Shown: positions 45,003 through 54,548, counted from the stretch's first letter. The stretch: DNA of 64,000 nt from Allobosea thiooxidans (GCF_900168195.1 NZ_FUYX01000001.1:496001-560000), one strand, 5' to 3'. Notes: a model not told the origin generated them from the sequence alone. Made by a program: numbers and translations.

Positions 45003-47348
45003 ATGCCCGTGCCCGGGAACACCACCTCCGACGCTCGACAGCCACGCTGGCCGCTCGCCAGCGTGGTCGGCATCGTCTGCCTGTCCTGGCTCGCCTTGTC
45101 CTGGCCCTGGCTCTCGGGCGCCGTCACCATCCCCTGGGACGCGAAGGCCCATTTCCATCCCCAGCTGCAGTTCCTCGCCGATAGCTGGCATCGCGGCCTC
45201 TCGCCCTTCTGGACGCCTTACGTCTTCTCCGGCTCGCCGCAGGTGGCCGATCCGCAATCGCTGATCTTCTCGCCCTCCTTCGCGCTGATCGCGGCACTGA
45301 ACCCCGCGCCCGACTTCCGCTGGAGCGACGGCGCCGTGCTCGGCACGCTTCTCCTCGGCGCGCTGTCGTTCGTCCTGATCTTCCGGGACCGCGGCTGGCA
45401 TCCGGCCGGCGCGGTCGTCGCGGCCCTCGCCTTCGCCTTCGGCGCGGCCGCCGCCTGGCGCATCCAGCATGTCGGGCAGGTGCTGAGCCTCGGCTATTTC
45501 GCGGTCACCCTCTTCCTGCTCTCCCGCGCGCTTGAGCGGGGCTCGCTCGGCTACGGCTTCGCCGCCGGGCTCGCCTCCGGCTTCATGGTGCTGGGGCGCG
45601 ACCAGGTCGCGCTGATCGGCGTCTATGTCCTCGCCGGGCTGGTGATCGCGGCCATCCTGATGGCCAGCAGCCCGTGGCGCGCCTTCCGCACCAGCCTGCC
45701 GCCGCTGCTGGCGGGCACGCTCGGCGCCATTCTCGTCGCCACCGTTCCGATTCTGCTGACGGCCTTCATCGCGCAGGAATCGAACCGCCCCGCGATCGAC
45801 TTCGTCGAGGCCGGCAAGGGCTCCCTGCACCCGGCCGCCCTGCTGACCGGTCTGATCGCCAATCTCTATGGCGCCGCCGGGCCGCTCGCGGATTTCTGGG
45901 GCGCGCCGAGCCCGGCCTGGGAAGCCCGCTTCGGTCCGCTCGGGCTCTATCTCGCCCGCAATATGAGCCAGCTTTATCTCGGCCTGGTGCCGATGGGACT
46001 GATCCTCACCATCGGCATCATCCGCGGCGCGCTCTGGCGGCGCGAGATCGTCGCGCTCAGCGTCGCGGCGCTCATCGTGCTGCTCTATGCGCTCGGCCGC
46101 TACACCCCGGCCTTCCGGCTGCTGTTCGAGCTTCCCGGCGTCAGCTTCTATCGCCGCCCGGCCGATGCGCTCTTCATCCTCGGCGCCCTTCTGGCCCTGC
46201 TCGGCGGCTACCTGACCCATCTGGTCATGACCGGTGCGGCGCCGCGCGCGCGGCCTTGGCAGCTCGCCCTGGAAGGGCTGATCTTCGCGGGCGCGCTCGC
46301 GCTCGCCCTGTGGCTCGCCTGGACGGTCGGGCGCATCCCCGTCGCCACCACGCCGCTCGTCGTCGCGGTGCTCTGCGCCATCGTCTCGCTGGGCGGCCTG
46401 GTCGCCGCCCGCGGCCTGGCCCGGCGCGATGCCGCGCTCGCAGCCACTTTCGTCGTTGCGGCGACGCTCGTCATGGACCTCTCGGTTAACAACGGCCCGA
46501 GCGAATCCACCGCCCTGCCGCCGCAGATGTACGAGGTGCTGCGCAAGGACAGCGGCAACGAAACCATCGCGCTGCTCAAGCGCGAGACCGCCCGCACGGC
46601 GGCTCCCGACCGGCGCGACCGCATCGAGCTGGCGGCGATCGACTTCCACTGGCCGAACGCCAGCCTCGTCCACGAGCTCGACAACACCCTGGGCTACAAT
46701 CCGCTCCGGCTCGGCCTCTACAGCAAGGCGACCGGCGCCGGAGACCACGTCGCCCTGCCCGACCAGCGGAGTTTCTCAGCCCTGATGCCGGGCTACCGCT
46801 CCCTGCTCGCCGACATGCTCGGCCTGCGCTTCATCGCGACCGGCGTGCCGGTCGAGCAGATCGACAAAGGGCTGAAGCCCGGCGACCTCAAGCAGATCGC
46901 CCGGACCCGCGATGCCTATGTCTACGAGAATCCGCGTGCCCTGCCGCGCCTCCTGCTCGTCACCGAGGCGCAAAAGGCCGATTTCGGCGCCATCCTGTCG
47001 AGCGGCCAATGGCCACCCGGCTTCGATCCGCGCCGGACGGTGCTGCTCGACCGCGAACCGCCACCGCTCCCCACCGGCGCGATCGGCCAGGGGATGGCGA
47101 CGATCCGCGACTACGGCACGACGACGGTGACGCTCGCTGTCGACGCACCGCGCGGCGGCTATCTCGTCCTCAACGATGTCTGGCACCATTGGTGGCAGGT
47201 CGAGATCGACGACAGGCCGGCCGAACTGCTGCGCGCCAATGTCCTATTCCGCGCTGTCGTCGTCCCACCGGGCAAGTCGACCGTGCGCTTCGTCTTCCGC
47301 CCGCTCGAAGGGCTGTACGCGGACATCGTCGCGCGGCTGCGCGGCTGA
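45003..47348 (+). CDS. YfhO-like polytopic membrane protein
   Basis: A 781-residue membrane protein with about a dozen helices in the first 500 residues and a soluble C-terminal domain, as in the YfhO/GT-C glycosyltransferase family (lipid-linked sugar to envelope acceptor). The N terminus has the WDAKAHFHPQLQFLAD loop with acidic residue(s) after helix 1, the usual place for a GT-C catalytic Asp. The C-terminal part ends with GGYLVLNDVWHHWWQVEIDD, typical of YfhO-like proteins. Donor and acceptor are unknown. No other glycan gene is directly adjacent except the cluster upstream. Confidence 0.82.
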   Translation: MPVPGNTTSDARQPRWPLASVVGIVCLSWLALSWPWLSGAVTIPWDAKAHFHPQLQFLADSWHRGLSPFWTPYVFSGSPQVADPQSLIFSPSFALIAALNPAPDFRWSDGAVLGTLLLGALSFVLIFRDRGWHPAGAVVAALAFAFGAAAAWRIQHVGQVLSLGYFAVTLFLLSRALERGSLGYGFAAGLASGFMVLGRDQVALIGVYVLAGLVIAAILMASSPWRAFRTSLPPLLAGTLGAILVATVPILLTAFIAQESNRPAIDFVEAGKGSLHPAALLTGLIANLYGAAGPLADFWGAPSPAWEARFGPLGLYLARNMSQLYLGLVPMGLILTIGIIRGALWRREIVALSVAALIVLLYALGRYTPAFRLLFELPGVSFYRRPADALFILGALLALLGGYLTHLVMTGAAPRARPWQLALEGLIFAGALALALWLAWTVGRIPVATTPLVVAVLCAIVSLGGLVAARGLARRDAALAATFVVAATLVMDLSVNNGPSESTALPPQMYEVLRKDSGNETIALLKRETARTAAPDRRDRIELAAIDFHWPNASLVHELDNTLGYNPLRLGLYSKATGAGDHVALPDQRSFSALMPGYRSLLADMLGLRFIATGVPVEQIDKGLKPGDLKQIARTRDAYVYENPRALPRLLLVTEAQKADFGAILSSGQWPPGFDPRRTVLLDREPPPLPTGAIGQGMATIRDYGTTTVTLAVDAPRGGYLVLNDVWHHWWQVEIDDRPAELLRANVLFRAVVVPPGKSTVRFVFRPLEGLYADIVARLRG

Positions 47349-47474
47349 ATGGCAGCGCCGCAGGGATAACGGTCGGGCCGGCAGGGCGGAGGGCCGGATT
47401 GCCCGCTCCTGCCAGATTCGGCCGCACTGCCATGGCAAAGGCCCGGCCCGGACACCAAGGACTGCGAGCAAATC

Positions 47475-49001
47475 ATGACGGCGGTACCCGCACAGGGCGT
47501 GAGGAAGGCGACGCGCCGCGAGTGGCTCGGCCTGCTCGCGATCGCCCTGCCCTGCATGATCTACTCGATGGATCTCACCGTGCTGAACCTCGCGGTGCCG
47601 ACGCTGACGCGCGACCTCAAGCCGAGCGCGAGCCAGCTGCTCTGGATCATCGACATCTACGGTTTCATGGTCGCGGGCTTCCTGATGACCATGGGCACGC
47701 TCGGCGATCGCATCGGCCGTCGCCGGCTGCTGATGATCGGCGCCGCCTTCTTCGGCGTCGCCTCGACCGTCGCGACCTTCTCCGACAGCGCCGAGATGCT
47801 GATCGCCATGCGCGCCGTGCTCGGCATCGCCGGGGCGACGCTCGCCCCCTCCACCTTGTCGCTGATCACGGTGATGTTCACCGACGAGAAGGAGCGCACC
47901 TTCGCGATCTCGATGTGGATCGCCAGCTTCTCGGTCGGCGCCATCTTCGGCCCGGTCGTCGGCGGTTTCCTGATCGAGTATTTCTGGTGGGGTTCTGCCT
48001 TCCTTATCGCCGTGCCGCCGATGCTGCTGCTGCTCGTCATCGGCCCGATCCTGCTGCCGGAATACCGCGCGCCCGAGGCCGGCCGCATCGATCTCCTGAG
48101 CGCGCTGCTCTCCCTCGCCTCGGTGCTCGCGCTGATCTACGGCATCAAGCACTGGGCCGCCGATGGCTTCGACTGGCAGGCCGCCGCCGCGATCCTGGTC
48201 GGGCTCGGCTTCGTCCTCGTCTTCCTGCGGCGTCAGGCGCGGCTCGCCGACCCGATGGTCGACCTCGCCATGTTCCGCATCCCGGCCTTCCGCGCGGCGC
48301 TCGCGATCAACCTCGCCGGCATCCTCTTCATGTTCGGCAGCTTCATCTTCCTGGCGCAGTACTTCCAGCTGGTCGCCGGGCTCACGCCGTTGCAGGCCGG
48401 GCTCTGGTCTCTGCCCTCGGCGATCGCCTTCACGCTCGCCTCCTTCGTGACGCCGGCCCTCGTCGGCCGCTACAGGCCCGCGACGCTGATGGCGGGCGGC
48501 ATGGTGATATCGGCGCTCGGCTTCGCCTGGCTCGTCTTCGCGCCAAGCCTCGTGCAGGTCGTCGCCGCCTCGGTGTTCTTCTCCATCGGCTTCACGCCGG
48601 TGATCACGCTGACGACCGGCATCGTCGTCGGCTCCGCCCCGCCCGAGCGCACCGGCGCGGCCTCGGCCATGTCGGAAACGTCAGCCGAACTCGGCGGCGC
48701 GCTCGGCGTCGCCGTGCTCGGCAGCCTGGGCGCCGCGCTCTATCGCAGTCGCATGGCGGATGTCGCGGTGCCCGGAATCAGCGCCGAGGCGCTCGCCCCG
48801 GCCCGTTCCACGCTCGGCGGCGCGCTGGCCTTCGCGACGGAGCTCGCGCCCGATCAGGCCGGGCCGATGCTGGCACGGGCGAGCGAAGCCTTCATGCTCG
48901 GCTTCCGCGCCGCCGCGATCCTGTCGATCGTCGGCATGCTGTTCTGTATCGCCGTCACGCTGACGACGCTGCGCGACGCCCGGACGGGCGAAGCGCACTG
49001 A
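47475..49001 (+). CDS. DHA2-type MFS drug/metabolite exporter
   Basis: A 508-residue major-facilitator exporter of the 14-helix DHA2 group. It starts LAIALPCMIYSMDLTVLNLA (helix 1 with Asp33-type motif D1) and has LGDRIGRRRLLMIGAAFFGV (motif A between helices 2 and 3) and SFSVGAIFGPVVGGFLI (motif C of exporters). It resembles SmvA/QacA-type transporters of cationic compounds, though the substrate here is unknown. It is 126 bases after the YfhO-like gene, on the same strand. Confidence 0.92.
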   Translation: MTAVPAQGVRKATRREWLGLLAIALPCMIYSMDLTVLNLAVPTLTRDLKPSASQLLWIIDIYGFMVAGFLMTMGTLGDRIGRRRLLMIGAAFFGVASTVATFSDSAEMLIAMRAVLGIAGATLAPSTLSLITVMFTDEKERTFAISMWIASFSVGAIFGPVVGGFLIEYFWWGSAFLIAVPPMLLLLVIGPILLPEYRAPEAGRIDLLSALLSLASVLALIYGIKHWAADGFDWQAAAAILVGLGFVLVFLRRQARLADPMVDLAMFRIPAFRAALAINLAGILFMFGSFIFLAQYFQLVAGLTPLQAGLWSLPSAIAFTLASFVTPALVGRYRPATLMAGGMVISALGFAWLVFAPSLVQVVAASVFFSIGFTPVITLTTGIVVGSAPPERTGAASAMSETSAELGGALGVAVLGSLGAALYRSRMADVAVPGISAEALAPARSTLGGALAFATELAPDQAGPMLARASEAFMLGFRAAAILSIVGMLFCIAVTLTTLRDARTGEAH

Positions 49002-49023
49002 GCCGCGCCACGGCAGCGGAACG

Positions 49024-49884
49024 TCAGGCCAGGGCGCCCATCGCCGCGATCGGCCGGACCGGCAACCCGTCCAGCACCCTGGCGAGCCCGGCCGGATCGA
49101 CCTCGCCGCCGCGCATGGTCTCGTCGCGGTGGATGCCGCCGGCGATGAACAGGCTGTCGAAGCCCATCAGGCGGGCCCCGGCCAGATCGGTCCTGACCGC
49201 ATCGCCGATCACCAGCACCTTGCCCGGCTCGACCGGGCGGCCGCCGCGCGCCTCGGCCGCGGCCGCGAGCGCTAGGTCATAGGCCGGGCGATAGGGCTTG
49301 CCGGCCCAGGCGACCGTACCGCCCAGCTCCTCGTAGATCGTGGCGAGCGAGCCGGCACAGGGCAGCAGATCCTCGCCGACATGCACGACGAGGTCGGGAT
49401 TGCCGCAGATGAAGGGCAGGCCGCGCCCGGCGAAGCGCTCGAGCAGCGGCCGGTACTGCTCCGGCGTCTCGGTGCGGTAGTCGTTGAGCTCGGTCGCGAC
49501 GACGATGTCGGCCCGCGCCTCGTCGGTGAGCTCGACATCGAGCCCGTCGAAGACCGCCCGGTCGCTCTGCCAGCCGATATGATAGACGAGCCGATGATGG
49601 CTCTGCGCGACCAATGCGCGCGTCACGTCGCCGGAGGTGACGAGCCGGTCCCAGGCTTCGCGTGGCACGCGCTTGGCGTCGAGCAGCCCCGCGACCTGCT
49701 GCGACGGTCCCGGCGCGTTCGACAGCAGCGCGACCGTGCCGCCGCGCGCACGGAAGGCCATCAGCGCCTCGCAGGCCGGCTCCAGTGCCCAGAGCCCGTC
49801 ATGGACGACGCCCCAGACGTCGCTGATCAGCACGTCGTAGCGGGCGAGCAGGTCGCCGGCATGCTTCAGAACGGGAACGGACAT
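49024..49884 (-). CDS. HAD-superfamily sugar phosphatase, TIGR01459 type
   Basis: A 286-residue HAD phosphatase of the type IIA (NagD-like) group known as TIGR01459. It shows ISDVWGVVHDGL (the DxxGV motif with Asp nucleophile; the second Asp of DxD is replaced by W/G as the subfamily pattern allows), ALLSNAPGPSQQV (motif II Ser/Asn), and VIGDAVRTDLAGARLMGFD (motif IV). Substrate unknown. Its ATG overlaps the kinase stop by one base, so the kinase and phosphatase are co-translated. Confidence 0.85.
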   Translation of the reverse strand: MSVPVLKHAGDLLARYDVLISDVWGVVHDGLWALEPACEALMAFRARGGTVALLSNAPGPSQQVAGLLDAKRVPREAWDRLVTSGDVTRALVAQSHHRLVYHIGWQSDRAVFDGLDVELTDEARADIVVATELNDYRTETPEQYRPLLERFAGRGLPFICGNPDLVVHVGEDLLPCAGSLATIYEELGGTVAWAGKPYRPAYDLALAAAAEARGGRPVEPGKVLVIGDAVRTDLAGARLMGFDSLFIAGGIHRDETMRGGEVDPAGLARVLDGLPVRPIAAMGALA

Positions 49885-50834
49885 CAGAGTTTTGCCTCGG
49901 CGGCGATGCGCGCCTCGACCTCGGCCCGGCGCGGCAGCGGCGCGACCGCGCCGTAGCCCTGCGTCGAGAGCGCCGCCGCGACATTGGCATAGGCGCCAGC
50001 GGCGAAGGCGTCGCCGGTGCGCAGATATTCGGCGAGGAAGGCGCCGTCGTAGCAATCGCCCGCGCCGGTCGCGTCGATTGCATTCACCTTGATCGGCCGG
50101 AAGCGGTCGCGCCGGACCGGCGTCGCCACCAGCGAGCCCTCATGGCCGAGCGTCAGCGCCACGACGCGCGCACCGAGCCTGAGGTAGAAATCGGCGATGG
50201 CGTCCGGATCGTTGAGCCCGGTGAGCTGCGTCGCATCGTCGAGGCCGGGCAGCACGATGTCGGCCATGGCGCAGGCGGCATGGATGATCGCCCTCGCGCG
50301 CGTCAGCGGCCAGAGCTTGAGCCGCAGATTGGTGTCGTAGGCGGTCATCACGCCGGCCTTGCGCGCCGTCTCGAAGGCCTCGAACACCGCGTCGCAGGCA
50401 CCGGCCGAGATCGCCTGGCTGATGCCCGAAGCCTGGACGATACGGGCCGAACGGATGAGATCGCGCGGCAGGTCTCGCGGGCCGTAGAGGCTCGCGGCCG
50501 AGCCGGCGCGCAGATAGGAGAAGACATGGCCCGAGGGGCCGTGGTCGACGAAGTAGAGTCCCGTCGGAGCGCTCGGATGCGTCGACACCTGGCTGTCGTT
50601 CACGCCCTCGCGCTTCCACAGCGCACGGATCGAGTGACCGGCGCTGTCGTCGCCGAGCGCGCCGATATAGCCGACCGACATGCCCTGCCGCGCCGCCGCC
50701 ACGGCGCAGTTCGACGTGTCGCCGCCATGTCCGAAGAGGAAGGCCCCGGCCTCGCCCCGGGTCGCGTTGAACTCCCCGAGCGGCTCGCCCAGGCAAAGGA
50801 GGTCGATATGGCTGTCGGTCACGTCTGGAACCAT
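49884..50834 (-). CDS. PfkB-family carbohydrate kinase
   Basis: A 316-residue ribokinase-fold kinase. It has the N-terminal PfkB pattern FLFGHGGDTSNCAVAAARQG (GGD...N...A) and the C-terminal catalytic motif AIDATGAGDCYDGAFLAEYL with the base Asp. It resembles 2-keto-3-deoxygluconate kinases (KdgK); the substrate is not proven. It is the first gene of a two-gene unit with the HAD phosphatase. Confidence 0.9.
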   Translation of the reverse strand: MVPDVTDSHIDLLCLGEPLGEFNATRGEAGAFLFGHGGDTSNCAVAAARQGMSVGYIGALGDDSAGHSIRALWKREGVNDSQVSTHPSAPTGLYFVDHGPSGHVFSYLRAGSAASLYGPRDLPRDLIRSARIVQASGISQAISAGACDAVFEAFETARKAGVMTAYDTNLRLKLWPLTRARAIIHAACAMADIVLPGLDDATQLTGLNDPDAIADFYLRLGARVVALTLGHEGSLVATPVRRDRFRPIKVNAIDATGAGDCYDGAFLAEYLRTGDAFAAGAYANVAAALSTQGYGAVAPLPRRAEVEARIAAEAKL

Positions 50835-50871
50835 GCAGGAGGCGCGGGCGCGCCGGAAAGCTCCGCCTTCC

Positions 50872-50907
50872 TAGAGCATCGAATCGAAAAGGGGAAACCG
50901 GTTTTGG
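50872..50907. repeat. Worn copy of the palindromic AGAGCAT...GAAACCGGTTTT repeat
   Basis: TAGAGCATCGAATCGAAAAG continues as GGGAAACCGGTTTTGG. It is a decayed form of the Hyphomicrobiales intergenic palindrome GAAAAGTGG...CCGGTTTTC. The AAACCGGTTT centre is itself a palindrome. It lies between the kinase start (minus) and the end of the coiled-coil gene (minus). Confidence 0.5.
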
Positions 50908-50952
50908 CCAGCCCCGGCAGCGCGAGGCGGCGGCAAGGCGGTGCGGCCGGCG

Positions 50953-52200
50953 CTATTCGGCGGCTTCGCGGCTCGGCGCCAGTGACATTAGCCGGTCGGC
51001 CAGCCGGGTGATTTCCTGGCGCAGGGCGGCGTTGGATCCCCCCGCTCCCGCGGCGGCGCGGCGCAGGCCCGACATCTCGTCGAGGAGCTGGTCGCGGTCC
51101 TCCCGCGCCTGGCTCAGCGCGCCTTCGAGCGTCCGAAGTTCGGCACGCAGCATCTCGACCTGGCTCTCGCGCTCGCGCTGGGCATTCTGCAAGACGACGA
51201 TCTCTTCCTTGTTGGCGCGACGGAGCTCGGCCAGCTCGGCCTGCGCCGCGGCGAGGGCCTGTTCGAGCGACTGCGCCTTGTCCTGCACGGCCGCGTGATC
51301 GGCCTGCGCCTGCAACAGCCGCGCCTCCAGCTGCCCGGCCGCGACGGCGGCAGTGCCAGCGCGCGCATCGGCCGCGGCCAGCCCGGCCTCCGCCTGCGCG
51401 GCCCGTGCATCGAAGGCGCCGGCCCGGACCCGTTCGCCGTCGCGTTCGGCCGTCATCTTCTTCAGCCCCGCGTCGAGCTCGGCAAGCCGCTCCTCGCTCG
51501 CGGCGAGCCGGCCGGCGAGCTCGTCGCGCTTGGCCTGCAATATCATGATCTGCGTCCGGTCCTCGACCTGCGCCACCCGCAGCCTCTCGTGCTCGCTGCG
51601 CAGCGTCGCCAGCTCCTGCTCGCGCTCGACGAGCAGGGCCTCGATGCGCCCGACCGTCTCGCGCTCGCGCCCCAGCTCGTCATTGCGCGCGCTGAGATCG
51701 GCCCCGGTGCCACTGAGCGCCTGCCGGGTCTCGGCGAGGTTCTGTTCCAGGCTCGCGAGATCGGCGAGCCGCTTGTCGAGCGTCGCGGCGGTCTCGCCAT
51801 GCCCCGCCCGCTCCTGTTCGAGCGAGGTCCTCGTTTCGTCGCGGTCGCGCCGGGTGGCAGCGAGCTCATCCTCCAGCGTCGCGATCCGGGCGCTGCGCTC
51901 GGCGCTCTCGCGCTCCAGCCGGCCGATCGTCATATCGCGCCGGCCGAGCTCCTGCATCGCGCCGGCCTTGGCCGCGAAGCCGCGTTCGGCCTCCTGCTCC
52001 GTCGCCCGCATCCGCAGCGCGAGCTCGGCGCGCAGATGGTCGCGATCGGCGGCGATCTCGGCCAGGGACAAGGGAAAGGCGGCCTCGGCTCGCTTGCGCG
52101 CCAGGCGGTCGGCGCGCCGCGACAGGGCAGGCACGGCGGCCAGCGCGAGCAGCCCCGCGCAGAGGAAGCCGAGCGCGAACAGCATGGCGGCTTCGATCAA
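50953..52200 (-). CDS. Coiled-coil membrane-anchored protein
   Basis: A 415-residue protein. One N-terminal membrane helix (MLFALGFLCAGLLALAAVPAL, residues about 6-26) is followed by a basic stretch and then almost unbroken Ala/Glu/Arg/Leu-rich heptads from about residue 40 to 400: a single long parallel coiled coil on the cytoplasmic side. No enzymatic motif is seen. The name and partner are unknown. Similar anchored coiled-coil proteins are common in Hyphomicrobiales. It is followed by eipA-like and upstream of the kinase unit on the same strand. Confidence 0.82.
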   Translation of the reverse strand: MIEAAMLFALGFLCAGLLALAAVPALSRRADRLARKRAEAAFPLSLAEIAADRDHLRAELALRMRATEQEAERGFAAKAGAMQELGRRDMTIGRLERESAERSARIATLEDELAATRRDRDETRTSLEQERAGHGETAATLDKRLADLASLEQNLAETRQALSGTGADLSARNDELGRERETVGRIEALLVEREQELATLRSEHERLRVAQVEDRTQIMILQAKRDELAGRLAASEERLAELDAGLKKMTAERDGERVRAGAFDARAAQAEAGLAAADARAGTAAVAAGQLEARLLQAQADHAAVQDKAQSLEQALAAAQAELAELRRANKEEIVVLQNAQRERESQVEMLRAELRTLEGALSQAREDRDQLLDEMSGLRRAAAGAGGSNAALRQEITRLADRLMSLAPSREAAE

Positions 52201-52267
52201 GACTTACGGCTCCTGCTCCGAACTGTCTTGCCGCGAACCTGCCACGCCCTTCCCGGCAAGGACAACC

Positions 52268-52861
52268 CTAGAATGGATTCCACGTCGCCTGGGGGGTGAA
52301 CTTGAGATAGCCGAGATTGACGCCGAGCCGCCAGCCGACGCCGGTCCGGATCGGAACCACGGTGATTCCCTCGGCGGTCAACGCGGTGAAGCCGAAGCCG
52401 CCGATGAAATAGGCCGAGCCGTCGACGCCGGCGAAGCGCTGGTAGAGCGCATCGACCGCCGGCAGGTTGTAGACCAGCATCATCGTGCGGGCGCCCTCGC
52501 CGCCGAAGTCGAAGCCGATCGACGGGCCCTGCCAGAACACGCGGCGGTCGCCGGCATTGCGGGTGTAGAGCTGCCCCTCGCCATAGCGCAGCCCGCCGAC
52601 GAAGGCGCCCGACGCCTCCTGGCCGAGCACGTAGCCATTGGGCTCGCCCCAGCGCCGGACCGCCTCTTCGATGGCGAGCGCGAGCCCCCGCGAGACGTTG
52701 CCGAAGAACTTGTGGCCGGACGAGACGAGTTCGTTCTGGGAGAACGAGCGCTGATCGCCATAGTTCTGCTGCTGCGCGAGGGCCGGGACGGATAGGCCGG
52801 TGAGGCCCGTGCCGGCAACGGCGAGGCCGCCTTTGATGAGACTGCGGCGGGTCTGGTTCAT
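52268..52861 (-). CDS. eipA: EipA-like DUF1134 periplasmic protein
   Basis: A 197-residue exported protein of the DUF1134 family. The Brucella homologue, EipA, is a small periplasmic beta-barrel protein needed for envelope integrity. A signal MNQTRRSLIKGGLAVAGTGL has a twin-arginine-like pair and cleaves near ALA-Q. The mature part has FFGNVSRGLALAIEEAVRRW, GQEASGAFVGGLRYGEG and FWQGPSIGFDFGGEGARTMM, typical of DUF1134. The ATG at 52861 was chosen because it gives the signal. The gene stands upstream of the coiled-coil gene on the same strand with a 67-base gap. Confidence 0.85.
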   Translation of the reverse strand: MNQTRRSLIKGGLAVAGTGLTGLSVPALAQQQNYGDQRSFSQNELVSSGHKFFGNVSRGLALAIEEAVRRWGEPNGYVLGQEASGAFVGGLRYGEGQLYTRNAGDRRVFWQGPSIGFDFGGEGARTMMLVYNLPAVDALYQRFAGVDGSAYFIGGFGFTALTAEGITVVPIRTGVGWRLGVNLGYLKFTPQATWNPF

Positions 52862-53152
52862 GAGCAAGCTCTCCGGGCAATGGGTCCGGGCAGGCCGGAC
52901 GCCAGGGCGGTTTGATCGCCCGGCCGCTGAGCGCCGGTCCGGGTTGCGGTGCAACCTGCGCCGGACGGATGCGATGCGGGCCGGAAGGCGGGCCGATCCT
53001 GGGCTGTCCGCCGTTCGCACGGTCGTCGCAAGGCGACATCCGGCGAATTCGAATCAATTCGGTAACGGATTTGATACGCCGTAAATCTATCCAAGGCGTG
53101 AAGATTCCGGAGAGCCGAACGGCCCGGGGCGGGACATCAAGGATTTGATGCG

Positions 53153-53704
53153 ATGAAGGCCGCAACAAGGCGACGCTCGCGCTCGCTCGCCGCCGGGCTG
53201 GCCCTGATGGTCCTTGCGCCCGGCGCCGGCGCGGGCGCGCCCGCCTCCGCACCGGCAGCGACCGGGCCCGCCGCACCGGCCCTGCCTGCGGGCCTTCCGG
53301 ACCTGCCGGCGCTGGGCGAGATCATGCAGCGCGACCTGCGCACGGGGCTCGCGATCAACGGCTTCGATCCGGTCTCCTATCGGCTCGCGGGCAGGCCTGC
53401 GGCCGGCCACCCCGAGCATGAGCTGATCCATGACGGCGTCGTCTGGCGCTTCGCTTCGCGAGCCAATCTGGAAGCTTTCCGGGACGCGCCGGAGATCTAC
53501 GCGCCCGCCTTCGGCGGCTTCGATCCGACCGGCGTGGCCGGCGGCGTCGCCGTCGACAGCGACCCCGCCTTCTTCGCCGTCGTCGGCTCCCGGCTCTTCC
53601 TGTTCCGCTCGGCCGAGAACCGCCGCCGGTTCCTGCGGGACGCGCAGATGCTCGCCCTCGCCGAGGAGCACTGGCCCGCGGTGCTGCGCTCCGTCGCCCG
53701 CTGA
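53153..53704 (+). CDS. Secreted YHS-domain protein
   Basis: A 183-residue protein with a signal peptide (RSLAAGLALMVLAPGAGAGA) and a proline/alanine-rich linker, then one YHS-like domain (about residues 60-135): LAINGFDPVSYRLAGRPAAG and WRFASRANLEAFRDAPEIYA. The Cys often found after GG(Y/F) in this domain is not present (GGFDPTGVAGG). YHS domains bind metal or short peptides in some proteins; the role here is unknown. AAGGA precedes the ATG. Confidence 0.82.
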   Translation: MKAATRRRSRSLAAGLALMVLAPGAGAGAPASAPAATGPAAPALPAGLPDLPALGEIMQRDLRTGLAINGFDPVSYRLAGRPAAGHPEHELIHDGVVWRFASRANLEAFRDAPEIYAPAFGGFDPTGVAGGVAVDSDPAFFAVVGSRLFLFRSAENRRRFLRDAQMLALAEEHWPAVLRSVAR

Positions 53705-53711
53705 AGCGGGC

Positions 53712-54548
53712 TCAGCAGCCGGGATCGCCCGCGATCGCCCGCCGGGCCAGCGCCTCGCTGGAAGCCGCCACGAAGGGCGGGTTGCGGAACTGGCGCTCGG
53801 ACACTCCGTAGCGCGGCCGGGCTCCGTCGAGGGTCAGGACGATTCCTCCGGCCGCCGAGAGGATGGCGTCGCCGGCAGCAATGTCCCATTCCATGGTCTG
53901 GCCGCAGCGCACATGCAGATCGGCTTCGCCCGAGGCGATCAGGCCGAACTTCACCGCCGACGAGACCGGAATGCCCTCGCTGCAGCACATCGTCGCGGCG
54001 ATGCCGTCGCTGCGGGTATCGCCGTGGAAGCGGCTGACCAGCGCCACGGGGCCTGCCGCGGGAAGATCGCGGACGCTGGCCGGGCGCGGCTCGCCGGTCG
54101 CCGCACCGTCGCTGCCGAAATCCTGGGTGAAGGCATGGGTCCCGGCGAACCAGAGCCGCCGCATGGCCGGTGCCGCGATGGCTCCTGCGATCGGCCGGCC
54201 GTCGCGCACGACGGCGATCGCGACGCAATAGCTGTCGCCGCCGGCGAGGAATTCGCGGGTGCCGTCCAGCGGATCGAGCAGGATGAAGATGGCACCGGAG
54301 CTCGCGCCGTCATCGGCCGTCTCCTCGCTGATCACCGGGAAGCCGGGCAGCAGCCGCGCCAGCGCTCCCTTGGCCGCGTGGTCCGCGGCGAGGTCGGCCG
54401 CACAGACCGGCGAGCCGTCGCGCTTGAGCTTGACGTCGGGCTCCGCGCGCTTCGCCAGCAGGACGGCGGCGCTGATGCGGGCGGCTTCCGCAAGCTTCCG
54501 CGCCAGCCCGTCGCGATCGCTGAGGCGCGGATCGTCATGGCCGATCAT
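53712..54548 (-). CDS. cysQ: 3'(2'),5'-bisphosphate nucleotidase CysQ / inositol monophosphatase family
   Basis: A 278-residue enzyme with the FIG-superfamily metal motifs: ISEETADDG (Glu for Mg), LDPLDGTREFLAGG (DPxDGT) and MEWDIAAGDAIL (WDxxAG). REFLAGGDSYCVAIAVV fits CysQ, which recycles 3'-phosphoadenosine-5'-phosphate from sulfate assimilation. Its stop lies 7 bases after the YHS gene stop (convergent). The ATG at 54548 (MIGHDDPRLSD) was preferred to the upstream open reading, which overlaps chpT's region. Confidence 0.88.
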   Translation of the reverse strand: MIGHDDPRLSDRDGLARKLAEAARISAAVLLAKRAEPDVKLKRDGSPVCAADLAADHAAKGALARLLPGFPVISEETADDGASSGAIFILLDPLDGTREFLAGGDSYCVAIAVVRDGRPIAGAIAAPAMRRLWFAGTHAFTQDFGSDGAATGEPRPASVRDLPAAGPVALVSRFHGDTRSDGIAATMCCSEGIPVSSAVKFGLIASGEADLHVRCGQTMEWDIAAGDAILSAAGGIVLTLDGARPRYGVSERQFRNPPFVAASSEALARRAIAGDPGC

